Shown here: in pieces, positions 34,868-43,644 of the stretch
Layout: the number at the start of each line of letters is the position of its first letter
Numbering within the stretch: position 1 is the stretch's first letter
From: an uncultured Clostridium sp.
GTDB taxonomy: Bacteria > Bacillota > Clostridia > Lachnospirales > Lachnospiraceae
Direction: 5' to 3'
Assembly (NCBI GenBank): GCA_900540335.1
Contig: UQFC01000004.1
Span: 1 to 51,858 of the forward strand
Length of the DNA: 51,858 nt
Made by a program: the position numbers and the translations under genes
The notes under the pieces: generated by a model
Seen by the model: only the letters and a program-made list of their open reading frames with translations
Databases searched by the model: none
Told to the model about the DNA's origin: nothing

Positions 34868-34876
34868 AGTATACCA
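34868..34876 (-). promoter_or_regulatory. Extended -10 promoter of the S8 protease gene
   Basis: Minus-strand TGGTATACT gives TGn plus TATACT. No good -35 is visible at 17 bp. It lies 75 bp upstream of the protease start. Confidence 0.5.
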
Positions 34877-34917
34877 CAGTTTGACGAGATATGGTTTGAA
34901 AAATCTGTGAAGTTTCC

Positions 34918-36696
34918 TTACAATTTTGTCACTATTCCAATACATTCCGCCCGCGTTGCAGGACTCCTTCTGTCCCTCAGAGATTGCGGAATCCAGCCGC
35001 GGCTTTCTGCCGTTTCCCAGCATGAGGCAAGATCCAGGAAGCGCCGCTCTTTCCCGGGAGTACCTGCTCTGACAACAAAACTGACTGCCTCCTCCCATGT
35101 AATCGGATCATCAGGGCGGAATCTGTTTTCCGTCACCGACTCCGGATCAATCAAATCTTCATCCAGTGCAGCCTGAATCTGCTCTGCATCAAACTCAAAC
35201 GGACTTAAATCACAAAATTGTCCCTGCCAGAAGCGTTTTTTAGAAGGCTTTACCATTTTTAGCAAAAGGTACACAAACTGGGCCCGCGGCATTTCCTCAT
35301 GAGGATGAAGGAAGCGGACACAGGGATCCAGAATCCCCATCTTCATCGCCTGCTTTAAAATCTTCAGCTCCTCCTCCGGCAGTTCCCGACAGTCTGCATA
35401 AGGAAGCTCCGGCAAATCTGTACTTAAATTAGGCCGCTCTTCGATACGGCTGCTTTCTTCCCTTCCCTCCGGACGAAGAGATAAATCCGGCTTCCACGCA
35501 CTGACACTCCCGTCTCTCAGGTGACTGCACAAAGGCTCTGCTTTTATCCGGCGGATTTCCCCGGCAATCAACTCTGCCAGAAGAGCCCCGCCATAATCAT
35601 TTACATGCGTCGTATCATTAAAATACTGCTGGCAGACATCTCTTCCCATACTGCAGAACAGGCGAAACGACAGGCTGTGAAGATCAATCACAGGAACCTT
35701 CATCTCTCTCCCGACCTGTCTGATACTGTCTGCCTGAGCTTCCAGCAGATCATACCACCCGTCTTCATTTTTCCCGGGAATGCGGCTCATTGGTGTAACT
35801 AATATCGGAATTGCTCCGGCCTGCCGCGTTTCCATAATATAGGCACGAAAATTTGCCGTAAACTGATCATACGGCTTTAAATTTCTTCTCTTCTGATCAT
35901 TGTGACCAAAACCGAATAAAAATACGTCTCCCGGACGGAGTGCTTTCTTCACCAGTTCCCAATGACCATCTTCCCGAAAGCATTTACTGGTAAGTCCGCT
36001 GTGAGCCTGATTGCAAACCAGCATTCCGTTAAAATACTGCTGAAGATTCTGTCCCCAGCTTCCTCCGTTTGTCAGAGGATTATAAGGATAAATTCCCTCA
36101 TAATCCCGCACAGTGGAATCTCCTCCAATGAAAAGAGCAGGCACTGAATCTTCCCGAACCTTTTCCACATAAATACGGCTGAGTCTGGCCTTTTCCCCAA
36201 TAATGCTGATTCCAATCATGGGATCCAGAACCGCCTCATCTGCTCTGACTACCGGCCTGTATGGGTAAACTCCATAGAAAAAAGTTTTTCTGTAACGTGT
36301 TCCGGCCTGCACACGAAAACCTCTTTCCACAATATTGCGCCTTCCGGCACAAAGGGTCAGACTTCCTGTCCCATCGCTTCCGCCTTCAATTTCTACAGTT
36401 ATCTTATATCTTCCTGCTGCAGCGTTTATCCCGAAACGAAGGGGATAAACACTGCTGTTTATTTCTGCACCATACTTACTGTCTCTCAGAAAAACAGGTT
36501 CTTCTTCCAAAGCTTTTTCTCCCGGAATCCAACCGGCTGTACCAGTATAAAAATCCTCACCGGCTGTCTCCCCGTCCGGTTCCAGAAAACCAGCCTCTGT
36601 TTCAGAAGAATACCGGTCAGAAGCAGAACAATACCGGATGTGTTCTCCGCTCTTTCCAGACTCTCCGCCTGTCTCTGTAAATCTGTATTCTCTCAT
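34918..36696 (-). CDS. Rhamnogalacturonan acetylesterase-like SGNH esterase (CE12) with SLH-like C-terminus
   Basis: It probably removes acetyl groups from rhamnogalacturonan-derived oligosaccharides. The 592-residue protein has an N-terminal beta-sandwich region (about 1-180). A CE12-type SGNH domain follows: FIGGDSTVRDY with the nucleophile serine near 190, GGSWGQNL, GFGHNDQ and the DTTHVND Asp-His pair. Residues about 430-590 look like two S-layer homology repeats (MGILDPCVRFLHPHEEMPRAQFVYLLLK...NRFRPDDPITWEEAVSFVVR). There is no signal peptide, which is odd next to SLH-like repeats. It is the last gene of the pectin-oligosaccharide operon. Confidence 0.8.
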   Translation of the reverse strand: MREYRFTETGGESGKSGEHIRYCSASDRYSSETEAGFLEPDGETAGEDFYTGTAGWIPGEKALEEEPVFLRDSKYGAEINSSVYPLRFGINAAAGRYKITVEIEGGSDGTGSLTLCAGRRNIVERGFRVQAGTRYRKTFFYGVYPYRPVVRADEAVLDPMIGISIIGEKARLSRIYVEKVREDSVPALFIGGDSTVRDYEGIYPYNPLTNGGSWGQNLQQYFNGMLVCNQAHSGLTSKCFREDGHWELVKKALRPGDVFLFGFGHNDQKRRNLKPYDQFTANFRAYIMETRQAGAIPILVTPMSRIPGKNEDGWYDLLEAQADSIRQVGREMKVPVIDLHSLSFRLFCSMGRDVCQQYFNDTTHVNDYGGALLAELIAGEIRRIKAEPLCSHLRDGSVSAWKPDLSLRPEGREESSRIEERPNLSTDLPELPYADCRELPEEELKILKQAMKMGILDPCVRFLHPHEEMPRAQFVYLLLKMVKPSKKRFWQGQFCDLSPFEFDAEQIQAALDEDLIDPESVTENRFRPDDPITWEEAVSFVVRAGTPGKERRFLDLASCWETAESRGWIPQSLRDRRSPATRAECIGIVTKL

Positions 36697-36713
36697 CTGT
36701 CTTACCTGAACAC

Positions 36714-38951
36714 TTAAATGCTCACTTCCATCAGCTTACTGCTATAGGGCTTCAGTTCCACTTCTTTATTCACCCCGCCTACCGTGACATGCAGGTTCTG
36801 TACCTGTCCGGAATTATTTACTGCCACTGCTTTTCCGGAACACGGGAAATATGCGGTTTCACAGCAGGGATTATCTCCCAGCTGCTGTACTGCAGACTCT
36901 TTTCCAGCGGCTTTCAGAAGCAGCTCCAGAAGGAAACGGCTGTTCTCCACCCCATATACAAAGTGGGACAAATAAATACCGCAGCCCTTTCCATAGGAAT
37001 GAATCGTCAGCTTCGGTGTATGAACCTCCTCTCCAATCGGACTGTATGCCACAGTTTCTGCCAGAACCTCTGTAGCAGGATCTGTAAGATAAATACCGGC
37101 TGTTCCCTGAAAATCTCCTGCAATCTCCTTTGCAGTTTTTCCGGAACCGCTTTTTGCAAACACTTCCATGGAATCCAGGATTTTCTCCTGCTTCTCATAG
37201 GCGATTCTTCCGTGGCAGCACCGTTCTCCCATATCCTGATCCACGCCCAGCACATCAGCCAGCTGGAAATTGGTCGTAAATCCATCTGTCATAGACGGCT
37301 GATTTACCCCCAGAATACATCCCCCGTTCCAGGCATAAGAGCGCAGGGCTGTCACTGCTTTGCTGTCCTTCCAGTATTCAGCGCCGCTCCATGCACTTCC
37401 GGCAAATCCGGCATTAATAATTACATCATATCCGGACAGATCTTTGTTTTTCACATCCTCAAAATCAAGATAATCTACATTTACCGGCCAGCCTGACATT
37501 GCCTCATTGATATGAATCAGATCATTCTGCCAGGTTTCATGGAAATGTCCCGATAAGGTCCAGGAGCGGGTCTTTCCCCAGGCTGTCAAAACTCCAATCC
37601 GGAAGTTCAGGTTTTCCGGACTGCCCTCCTGGTGAAGCGCTTTCAGCGTGCGGAATTCATCAGCCACCTCTTCAATATAATCTACAAAATCCGGATATTC
37701 CTCCAGAAGGTGAAGATATCCGCCCAGTCCGATTCTGTCAATCTTTGCCCGAAGCATGGCCCTTCTGGCTGCCACCCAGTATTTCTGGGCATCCCGTTTC
37801 GGATCTCCTCCTTCCGAAAAAGTCGGCGCGCCGCCCAGACCTACCGGGAAGAGATATGGATGAAGGCGAACCTCATGAACCGGAGTGTCAACACCTGCGC
37901 ATAATCTCACTTCATAACCGGAAAAAATACACTTGATAATACCGTCAAATCCAAACTCAGGAAACGTCGGAAAATACGGTTCCAGTCCTACCCAGCTGTC
38001 ATCATAAAATACATATGCCTTTTTTCCATAAGAGTGAACCAGATCGACCAGCTGTTTTCCAAAAGAAATCACAAATTGATTGGTAAACTTCATGTAATCC
38101 AGCTGTTTTTTACCAGGCGCCATATGAGTGGCATGAAGCTTGCCCTGGGAGATGAAATCCTCTGATGTCAGAGCATATCCGTACTCCTTTTCAAACTGCT
38201 TCAAGGCCAGGGGACTTACGGTAAAATCATAGGAGCCCCAGTCAGTAAAATGATTTCTGTGGCGCTCATTCTCGCCCCAAATCCATACAAAATTATAAAA
38301 CAGAGAAGTAAAACGTACTACAGTGGTATCCGGATTCTCTTCACACCAGTTTTTCATCCAGGAAAGAAGATATTCTCTCGCCTCAGGATACCGGGGATCT
38401 ACCGGCATCAAATGTTCTTTATTCCAGTGATTGGTCACATGGTTGTACATATTGATTTCTTCCCAAATCCGGTATGCCAGGAAATTAACCGTATACTGGT
38501 GAAATTCCTCTGTTCCTGTAATTGTCACAGCTCCGCTCTGTCTGCAGTAGGACCACTGTTCTTTAAAAATCTCCCTGTTTTCTGTACGATCAAAAACCTG
38601 CCAGAACTCCAGTGATTCTTCGGAGTCATTTATCTGAAACTGCTCCTTAAAATAACCATCCAGAGGGTGGATCTCCAGCTGCTCTCCCCGGGCCGTTGCG
38701 GGCTCTGACATAAGGAAGGTCTGCTGCAGCATATTTCTATGCTTCTTTGCCCATTCATTATGATCTCTGATAATGCAGATTGTCGAATAAATTCCGTATC
38801 CTGCATTTATAATTTCGTCTGACAGCTTTGTTCCGTCAGAGTCGCGAATCACATCTGCTCCCCATTTTTCTGCCAGCTTTAAGGTAAGCTCCTCACACCC
38901 TGCCTCACCGGGAAGTGTAAAGCTCCCGCTGGTATGCGGATATTCTCTCAT
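36714..38951 (-). CDS. GH112 phosphorylase, probably D-galactosyl-1,4-L-rhamnose phosphorylase
   Basis: A cytoplasmic enzyme of the lacto-N-biose phosphorylase family that splits a galactosyl disaccharide with phosphate to galactose-1-phosphate. Family blocks are SGSFTLPGEAG, LAEKWGADVIRDSDGTKLSDE (including the catalytic Asp region), HQYTVNFLAYRIWEEINMYNH, VVRFTSLFYNF and YGYALTSEDF. Family members act on lacto-N-biose, galacto-N-biose or galactosyl-rhamnose. The neighbouring GH28, GH105 and CE12 genes favour galactosyl-rhamnose from rhamnogalacturonan-I. The start is uncertain: ATG 38951 lies 11 nt from AGGAGG, ATG 38960 only 2 nt, and a GTG at 39032 would overlap the GH28 gene and add 27 charged residues. 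Confidence 0.88.
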   Translation of the reverse strand: MREYPHTSGSFTLPGEAGCEELTLKLAEKWGADVIRDSDGTKLSDEIINAGYGIYSTICIIRDHNEWAKKHRNMLQQTFLMSEPATARGEQLEIHPLDGYFKEQFQINDSEESLEFWQVFDRTENREIFKEQWSYCRQSGAVTITGTEEFHQYTVNFLAYRIWEEINMYNHVTNHWNKEHLMPVDPRYPEAREYLLSWMKNWCEENPDTTVVRFTSLFYNFVWIWGENERHRNHFTDWGSYDFTVSPLALKQFEKEYGYALTSEDFISQGKLHATHMAPGKKQLDYMKFTNQFVISFGKQLVDLVHSYGKKAYVFYDDSWVGLEPYFPTFPEFGFDGIIKCIFSGYEVRLCAGVDTPVHEVRLHPYLFPVGLGGAPTFSEGGDPKRDAQKYWVAARRAMLRAKIDRIGLGGYLHLLEEYPDFVDYIEEVADEFRTLKALHQEGSPENLNFRIGVLTAWGKTRSWTLSGHFHETWQNDLIHINEAMSGWPVNVDYLDFEDVKNKDLSGYDVIINAGFAGSAWSGAEYWKDSKAVTALRSYAWNGGCILGVNQPSMTDGFTTNFQLADVLGVDQDMGERCCHGRIAYEKQEKILDSMEVFAKSGSGKTAKEIAGDFQGTAGIYLTDPATEVLAETVAYSPIGEEVHTPKLTIHSYGKGCGIYLSHFVYGVENSRFLLELLLKAAGKESAVQQLGDNPCCETAYFPCSGKAVAVNNSGQVQNLHVTVGGVNKEVELKPYSSKLMEVSI

Positions 38952-39009
38952 CTCTATCATTTCCTCCTGATTTTTCTGCTGCCGCTGTCTTTCCTTTTCC
39001 ATCAGCTCT

Positions 39010-40347
39010 TTAACGGAACCTGTTTCTGACACAGCAGTTGATTCCTTCTTCTATTATCTCCTGTTTCCGGATCACCGCTTTCAGAGATTCGTCCACCTGA
39101 AAACGTCCTTCCACCTGAATATTTTCTCCGTTTCGAATATATACCTGCGGAATTTCATGCTCATACACATCCCGCTCTGACGGCTGCTCATCAAACACAT
39201 CCGGCTTATGAGGTCCCTGCTGCACCCATGTAATATCCATATCCTCCAGATAAATGTCCCGGATCGGACTGTATGCTTCTCCTGCGATAAAAACAGCTGA
39301 TTCCGCCTGAAAATGGAGATGATCCATGTAGATCCGGCTGATAGTACCTGGAATCCGGTCTACTCCCCGCCGTTTCGTTGCCGATAAAAAAATCGGCTCT
39401 CCTTTGCCCCACCATCTTGGGGCACAGTCTGTTCTCCACGGACAGTCTGCGTATCGTCTGGTATTTCCCAGAACATGGTGAATATAAATATCCGAAATGG
39501 TTCCTCCGTCTCTGGACCAGATACTTACCCCCCGGGAACAGTCCTTTACAATACAATCGCTTAAGGTTACATTCCGGATATTGCCGTAAGTTTCCGTTCC
39601 AATCTTGAGAGCAGAATCTCTGGAATGCATGGTGCATCCCTGAATTACAATATTTTCACAGTCTCCGTATTTTTGATACATGGGACCTGTTGCTTTTACA
39701 ACAATAGAATCGTCTCCTGTTTCTAAAATACATCCCTGAATCACTACATTCTTGCAGCAGTCCGGATCAATTCCGTCATTATTGGGTCCTCTGTCATTGT
39801 TGAGAATCCTGATGTTTTTTATCATAACGTTTCTGCAGCCTGCCATGTGCAGGGTCCAGAAGGCCGCATCATAAAAAGTCACATCCTGAACCGTCAGGTT
39901 CTCAATATCTTCCAGAAAACTTGTCCTCGGACGAAACCCCGTTACAAGAAGGGGACATTCATGAAATCCATGATCTGCATTATCATCTGTGAAAACAAGT
40001 CGTCCCTGTCCGTCGATCGTTCCGCTTCCTGAAATTTTTATGTTCTTTCCATGGCGTGCAAAAAGGAAGCAGCCTCCGTCCCATCCCACATCCTGATTAT
40101 CATCCTCGAAGTCTTTTGCAAAATCAATCATGTCTTCTTTGTCCAGACTGGAAATCAAAACTGCCCCCTGCTCCAGATGCAGATCTACATTCGATTTCAA
40201 ACGAAGAGAGCCTGACAGAAAACGTCCGGCAGGAATCAGCACCTGCCCGCCTGTTCTGGTACACTGATCAATCGCTGCCTGTATTGCTTCTGTACTTTTT
40301 CCAGTGCCGTCCGGCACTGCCCCGTAATCCAGAATATTATAAACCAT
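39010..40347 (-). CDS. GH28 family glycosidase, probably rhamnogalacturonan/galacturonan hydrolase
   Basis: A 445-residue right-handed beta-helix enzyme of the polygalacturonase family. FNILDYGAVPDG-like opening (YNILDYGAVPDGTGKST) is followed by the catalytic motifs NNDGID, TGDDSI and the SRDSALKIGTE block. The last replaces the usual GHG/RIK arrangement of fungal enzymes, as is common in bacterial GH28. There is no signal peptide, so it acts on imported oligogalacturonides. The AGGAG site is 8 nt before the ATG. It lies between a frameshifted small gene and GH112 in the YesOPQ-linked operon. Confidence 0.88.
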   Translation of the reverse strand: MVYNILDYGAVPDGTGKSTEAIQAAIDQCTRTGGQVLIPAGRFLSGSLRLKSNVDLHLEQGAVLISSLDKEDMIDFAKDFEDDNQDVGWDGGCFLFARHGKNIKISGSGTIDGQGRLVFTDDNADHGFHECPLLVTGFRPRTSFLEDIENLTVQDVTFYDAAFWTLHMAGCRNVMIKNIRILNNDRGPNNDGIDPDCCKNVVIQGCILETGDDSIVVKATGPMYQKYGDCENIVIQGCTMHSRDSALKIGTETYGNIRNVTLSDCIVKDCSRGVSIWSRDGGTISDIYIHHVLGNTRRYADCPWRTDCAPRWWGKGEPIFLSATKRRGVDRIPGTISRIYMDHLHFQAESAVFIAGEAYSPIRDIYLEDMDITWVQQGPHKPDVFDEQPSERDVYEHEIPQVYIRNGENIQVEGRFQVDESLKAVIRKQEIIEEGINCCVRNRFR

Positions 40348-40368
40348 ATCGTTATTCTCCTGTTCTGT

Positions 40369-40711
40369 TTACTCCTCTGCATCCCCACCTGCTGAAAAAA
40401 GCGCCGGAAGAATTCTGAAATTCTCTCCTCCTGCCTTTTCCCTGTCAAAATGGCTTTCCGGATCCGCCTCTGTCCATCCGTCAATTACATCAGACTGTGC
40501 TTCCATCTGTCTGATATTCACCATATGTTTGGGCGTTTCAAAATAAGAAAACAGGGTACATTTCTGCCCACGGTGTTTTTCCCTGTTCTTCCGGCCACAT
40601 TTCAAGAATCGCTTCCATGTCTGTCAGAAAATCTTCCGGCTTCAGCTCTTCCTCCAAAGCTTCATAATATAAGAAACACATTTCTTTATATTCGTAAAGA
40701 GAAGCAGTCAA
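40369..40711 (-). pseudogene. Frameshifted small gene in the pectin operon
   Basis: From a TTG at 40711 with AAGGAAG about 9 nt upstream, one frame encodes 57 residues (starting TASLYEYKEMCFLYYEALEEELK, with EMWPEEQGKTPWAEM) and stops at 40538. A second frame then continues as FSYFETPKHMVNIRQMEAQSD to the stop at 40369. The two join smoothly near 40555 if one base is added or lost, giving a ~110-residue acidic protein. The family is not recognised. It could also be annotated as a 78-residue gene at 40369-40605, but that start has no ribosome site. A sequencing indel is possible. Confidence 0.6.
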
Positions 40712-40726
40712 AAGCCGCTTCCTTTC

Positions 40727-41773
40727 CTACAGCGCCCCGTCGCCTGTCAGTTTCTCATAATTCAAAACATATGCGAAAAATGCCATTGCCATTCCCTGTC
40801 CCCAGCCCTGGATCCAGCGTCTGGAAATATTTCTGTATCCTTCCCGATCCTTCATAACCGCTGTTCCTCCGGAAACATTCATCACCTTTCCATCCTCGGA
40901 AACATTTTTCAGGATTCCGTCAATCGCTTTATTTATGTACTTGATATGAAGAGGATTCCCTTTTAAAATCATTGCTGCTGCAATTCCTGCAGAAGCAGAA
41001 ACCTCTTCATAGGATTCCGGATCGTCCAGAATGGTTCTCCAGAGTCCGTTTTCTGTCTGCAGTGTTTTTAATGCAGCCAGCTGCTCATTTAAGCTTCCCA
41101 CAATTTCCAGATACTGGGGATACAGATAACACTGAGGAAGAATGTGTGCGACCTGCGACATGGTAAAGGCTGCCCAGCAGTTTGCCCTGCCCCAGTAAAA
41201 TCCGCTCATGTGATCCTTAGCCAGATTGTCATATCCATGATACCAGAGTCCCGTTTTTTCATTCTGCAGATACTGAATATGCCAGTACCACTGATTCAAT
41301 GCATCCTCCACCAGCTCCTGCCGTTCAAACATGACACCTGCTCTCATCATAAAAAAGGCAGCCATAAATAAAGTATCCGCCCAGCACTGTTCCGGAAAAT
41401 CATTGTTTGCCGATACGGTGTGCTGAAGTACATGATCTCCAAAACGAAGCGCCTGACCGGTCAGATACTCCAGCTTTTGATCAATAATCTCTTTATAATC
41501 CTCTCTTCCTGTCTCCTTATAAAGAGTCAGAAGAACATGTCCCATTGCGCAGGAATTAACCGTAAAATCAGGAAGTCCAAGCTCTATCAGTTCATCCACT
41601 CTCTCTGTCAGCATATTCAGATACTTTTCATTTTTTGTAGCTTCATATACCTCGGCAATTCCATAATAAGCCACACCGCAGGGCCAGTCCCAGGTCATAT
41701 CCATATTCATGGTTCTCTCAGCAATCTTATCGAGAACCTGTTCGATCTGTTCCTTATTGTAGTTCAGTTTCAT
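40727..41773 (-). CDS. GH105 unsaturated rhamnogalacturonyl hydrolase (YteR/YesR-like)
   Basis: A 348-residue (alpha/alpha)6-barrel enzyme that removes the unsaturated uronic acid left by pectate or rhamnogalacturonan lyases. The catalytic aspartate is in CWADTLFMAAFF (about residue 133). WGRANCWAAFTMSQV and the C-terminal GWGQGMAMAFFAYVL are family hallmarks. There is no signal peptide, so the substrate is imported by the YesOPQ-like system encoded directly upstream. The start at 41773 is preferred for AGGAAGG 8 nt upstream; an ATG two codons earlier is only 2 nt away. Confidence 0.93.
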   Translation of the reverse strand: MKLNYNKEQIEQVLDKIAERTMNMDMTWDWPCGVAYYGIAEVYEATKNEKYLNMLTERVDELIELGLPDFTVNSCAMGHVLLTLYKETGREDYKEIIDQKLEYLTGQALRFGDHVLQHTVSANNDFPEQCWADTLFMAAFFMMRAGVMFERQELVEDALNQWYWHIQYLQNEKTGLWYHGYDNLAKDHMSGFYWGRANCWAAFTMSQVAHILPQCYLYPQYLEIVGSLNEQLAALKTLQTENGLWRTILDDPESYEEVSASAGIAAAMILKGNPLHIKYINKAIDGILKNVSEDGKVMNVSGGTAVMKDREGYRNISRRWIQGWGQGMAMAFFAYVLNYEKLTGDGAL

Positions 41774-41795
41774 TGTCATGTCCTTCCTTCCTGAA

Positions 41796-42641
41796 TTATC
41801 CCTTCAAACCTGAAGTACTGATACCTTCTACTAAATACCGCTGGAAAAATATAAAAATCAGAACAGACGGCAAAATAGAAAGAGATGCCATTGCAAACAT
41901 TGCGCCATAGTCTGAGGAGGAACCCGGATCGCAGAACAGTTTTAATGCCAGGCTGACCGGATACCGAATGGATTTATTTACATACAGCAATGCAGAAAGG
42001 AAATCATCCCATCTCCACATAAAGGAAAAAATACTGCTCGTTACCAGTGCCGGCTTAATCAACGGCAAAATAATCTTTGTAAAAATTGAAACATAGGAAC
42101 AGCCGTCAATCTTTGCCGCCTCATCCAGATCCTTCGGAATTCCTGAAATAAAGTTAGAAATCAGGTATACGAAAAAGCCCTGGATTGCAAAACAGTAGGG
42201 GATAATTAACGGCTTGTAGCTTCCTACCCAGCCCAGCTTCTGGAACCAGAGATACTGAGGAATCATCAGAACCTGTGCCGGAAGCATCATGGAAAGAAGC
42301 ATTGCAGAAAACAGCAGCTTCTTTCCCTTAAACTGAAATCTTGCAAATCCATATGCAACCACTGCGGAAGAAAGCACAGTTCCAATCGTGGCAATGATGG
42401 AAATGAAGAGGGAATTCTTTAAAAAGGCAGCAAAGGTAACCTTGGCAAATCCCTTCCATCCATTTATGTAATTTTCCAGAGTAAAGGTTTCCGGAATCAG
42501 ACTTCCGGCAGTCTGGAAAATAGTATTGGTCGGCTTAAACGAACTCATTACCATCCATACCAGAGGATACAGCATAATCAGGCCTCCGAGGAAGACCAGC
42601 ACATGATAAACTGCAGACTTTATCATTCTTTTTTCTTTCAT
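41796..42641 (-). CDS. Rhamnogalacturonide ABC importer permease (YesQ/MalG-like)
   Basis: A 281-residue inner-membrane permease of CUT1 type with about six transmembrane segments, opening with VFLGGLIMLYPLVWMVMSSFKPT. The EAA loop is EAAKIDGCSYVSIFTKIILPLIKPA. It is separated from its partner permease by 3 bp. GGAGGG precedes the ATG. As in the sialic acid locus, no ATPase gene is linked. Pectin-oligosaccharide cargo is inferred from the GH105/GH28 neighbours and the YesMN-like regulators. Confidence 0.92.
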   Translation of the reverse strand: MKEKRMIKSAVYHVLVFLGGLIMLYPLVWMVMSSFKPTNTIFQTAGSLIPETFTLENYINGWKGFAKVTFAAFLKNSLFISIIATIGTVLSSAVVAYGFARFQFKGKKLLFSAMLLSMMLPAQVLMIPQYLWFQKLGWVGSYKPLIIPYCFAIQGFFVYLISNFISGIPKDLDEAAKIDGCSYVSIFTKIILPLIKPALVTSSIFSFMWRWDDFLSALLYVNKSIRYPVSLALKLFCDPGSSSDYGAMFAMASLSILPSVLIFIFFQRYLVEGISTSGLKG

Positions 42642-42644
42642 CTC

Positions 42645-43535
42645 TTAACCCTCCTCGTAAACCCAGAATTTCTTGGTTGCAAATAAAATAAGTGTAATCG
42701 TGCCGATAATGGCAAGCATTACCCATGCAAGAGCTGCGCCATATCCTGTATTGTAAAATTCAAAGGACTGCTGATACATATAAACGGTGTAGAACAGTGT
42801 GGAATTCATGGGTTTTCCCTGTGTAATAATGTAGCTCTGTGTGAAAGCCAGAAAACCATTGATCATCTGCATTACCAGATTGAAGAAAATTGTAGGGGTC
42901 AGCAGCGGCAGCGTAATCCGGAAAAACTTCTGGATTCCATTGGCTCCGTCTACCTCTGCTGCTTCATACAATTCTCTTGAAATCTGCTTTAAAGCAGATA
43001 AAAATATCAGCATAGAGGAACCAAACTGCCAGACAGCCAGCAGGATCAGCACCCAGATAGCCGTTCTCGTATCTCCCAGCCATGCAAAATTCGTTTCAAT
43101 TCCAATGACACCCAGCAGCCGGTTCAAAACGCCGTCTGTTGCAAACATTCTTTTCCATAAAATAGATACTGCTACAGAACCTCCGATAATAGAAGGCAGA
43201 TAATATGCAGCCCGGTAAAACCCGCTCATTTTAGAGTTTTTCAGCAGCAGCATTGCCACAAGCAGAGCAAAAACCAGTCTCAGCGGAACGGATACCAGAG
43301 CAAAATAAAAGGTTACTCCGATGGATTTAAAAAATGTCTCATCATGGAACATTTTCACGAAGTTATCCAGGCCTGTAAATACCGGCGGTGAAAGAATATC
43401 ATATTTGCAAAAGGAATAATAAAGGGATAATCCCATGGGTACAATCATAAACAAAAGAAATCCAATAGTAAAAGGCAGTGTAAAAACAATCCCCGCCGTG
43501 CTTTCTTTGTTCAGGGCTTTTTTAATTGGATTCAT
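42645..43535 (-). CDS. Rhamnogalacturonide ABC importer permease (YesP/MalF-like)
   Basis: A 296-residue inner-membrane permease of CUT1 type. FTLPFTIGFLLFMIVPMGLSLYYSF is the first membrane segment, and the EAA loop is YEAAEVDGANGIQKFFRITLPLLTP. The AGAGGAGG site lies 7 nt before the ATG. A 10-bp stem-loop sits between this gene and the binding-protein gene. Confidence 0.92.
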   Translation of the reverse strand: MNPIKKALNKESTAGIVFTLPFTIGFLLFMIVPMGLSLYYSFCKYDILSPPVFTGLDNFVKMFHDETFFKSIGVTFYFALVSVPLRLVFALLVAMLLLKNSKMSGFYRAAYYLPSIIGGSVAVSILWKRMFATDGVLNRLLGVIGIETNFAWLGDTRTAIWVLILLAVWQFGSSMLIFLSALKQISRELYEAAEVDGANGIQKFFRITLPLLTPTIFFNLVMQMINGFLAFTQSYIITQGKPMNSTLFYTVYMYQQSFEFYNTGYGAALAWVMLAIIGTITLILFATKKFWVYEEG

Positions 43536-43556
43536 CGTATTTCCTCCTCTAAAAGT

Positions 43557-43594
43557 TTCTGCCTGCTCACATCATTTCAGCGCGGCAGGCAGAA
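43557..43594 (-). promoter_or_regulatory. Intercistronic stem-loop between binding protein and permeases
   Basis: TTCTGCCTGC pairs with GCAGGCAGAA (10 bp, 18-nt loop) between the binding-protein and permease genes. No strong U-run follows on the minus strand, so it more likely stabilises the upstream message than fully terminates it. Confidence 0.6.
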
Positions 43595-43644
43595 GCTTAA
43601 GAAATCTATTGATCGGTTTTCTTATTTATTCAAAACATTGATTC

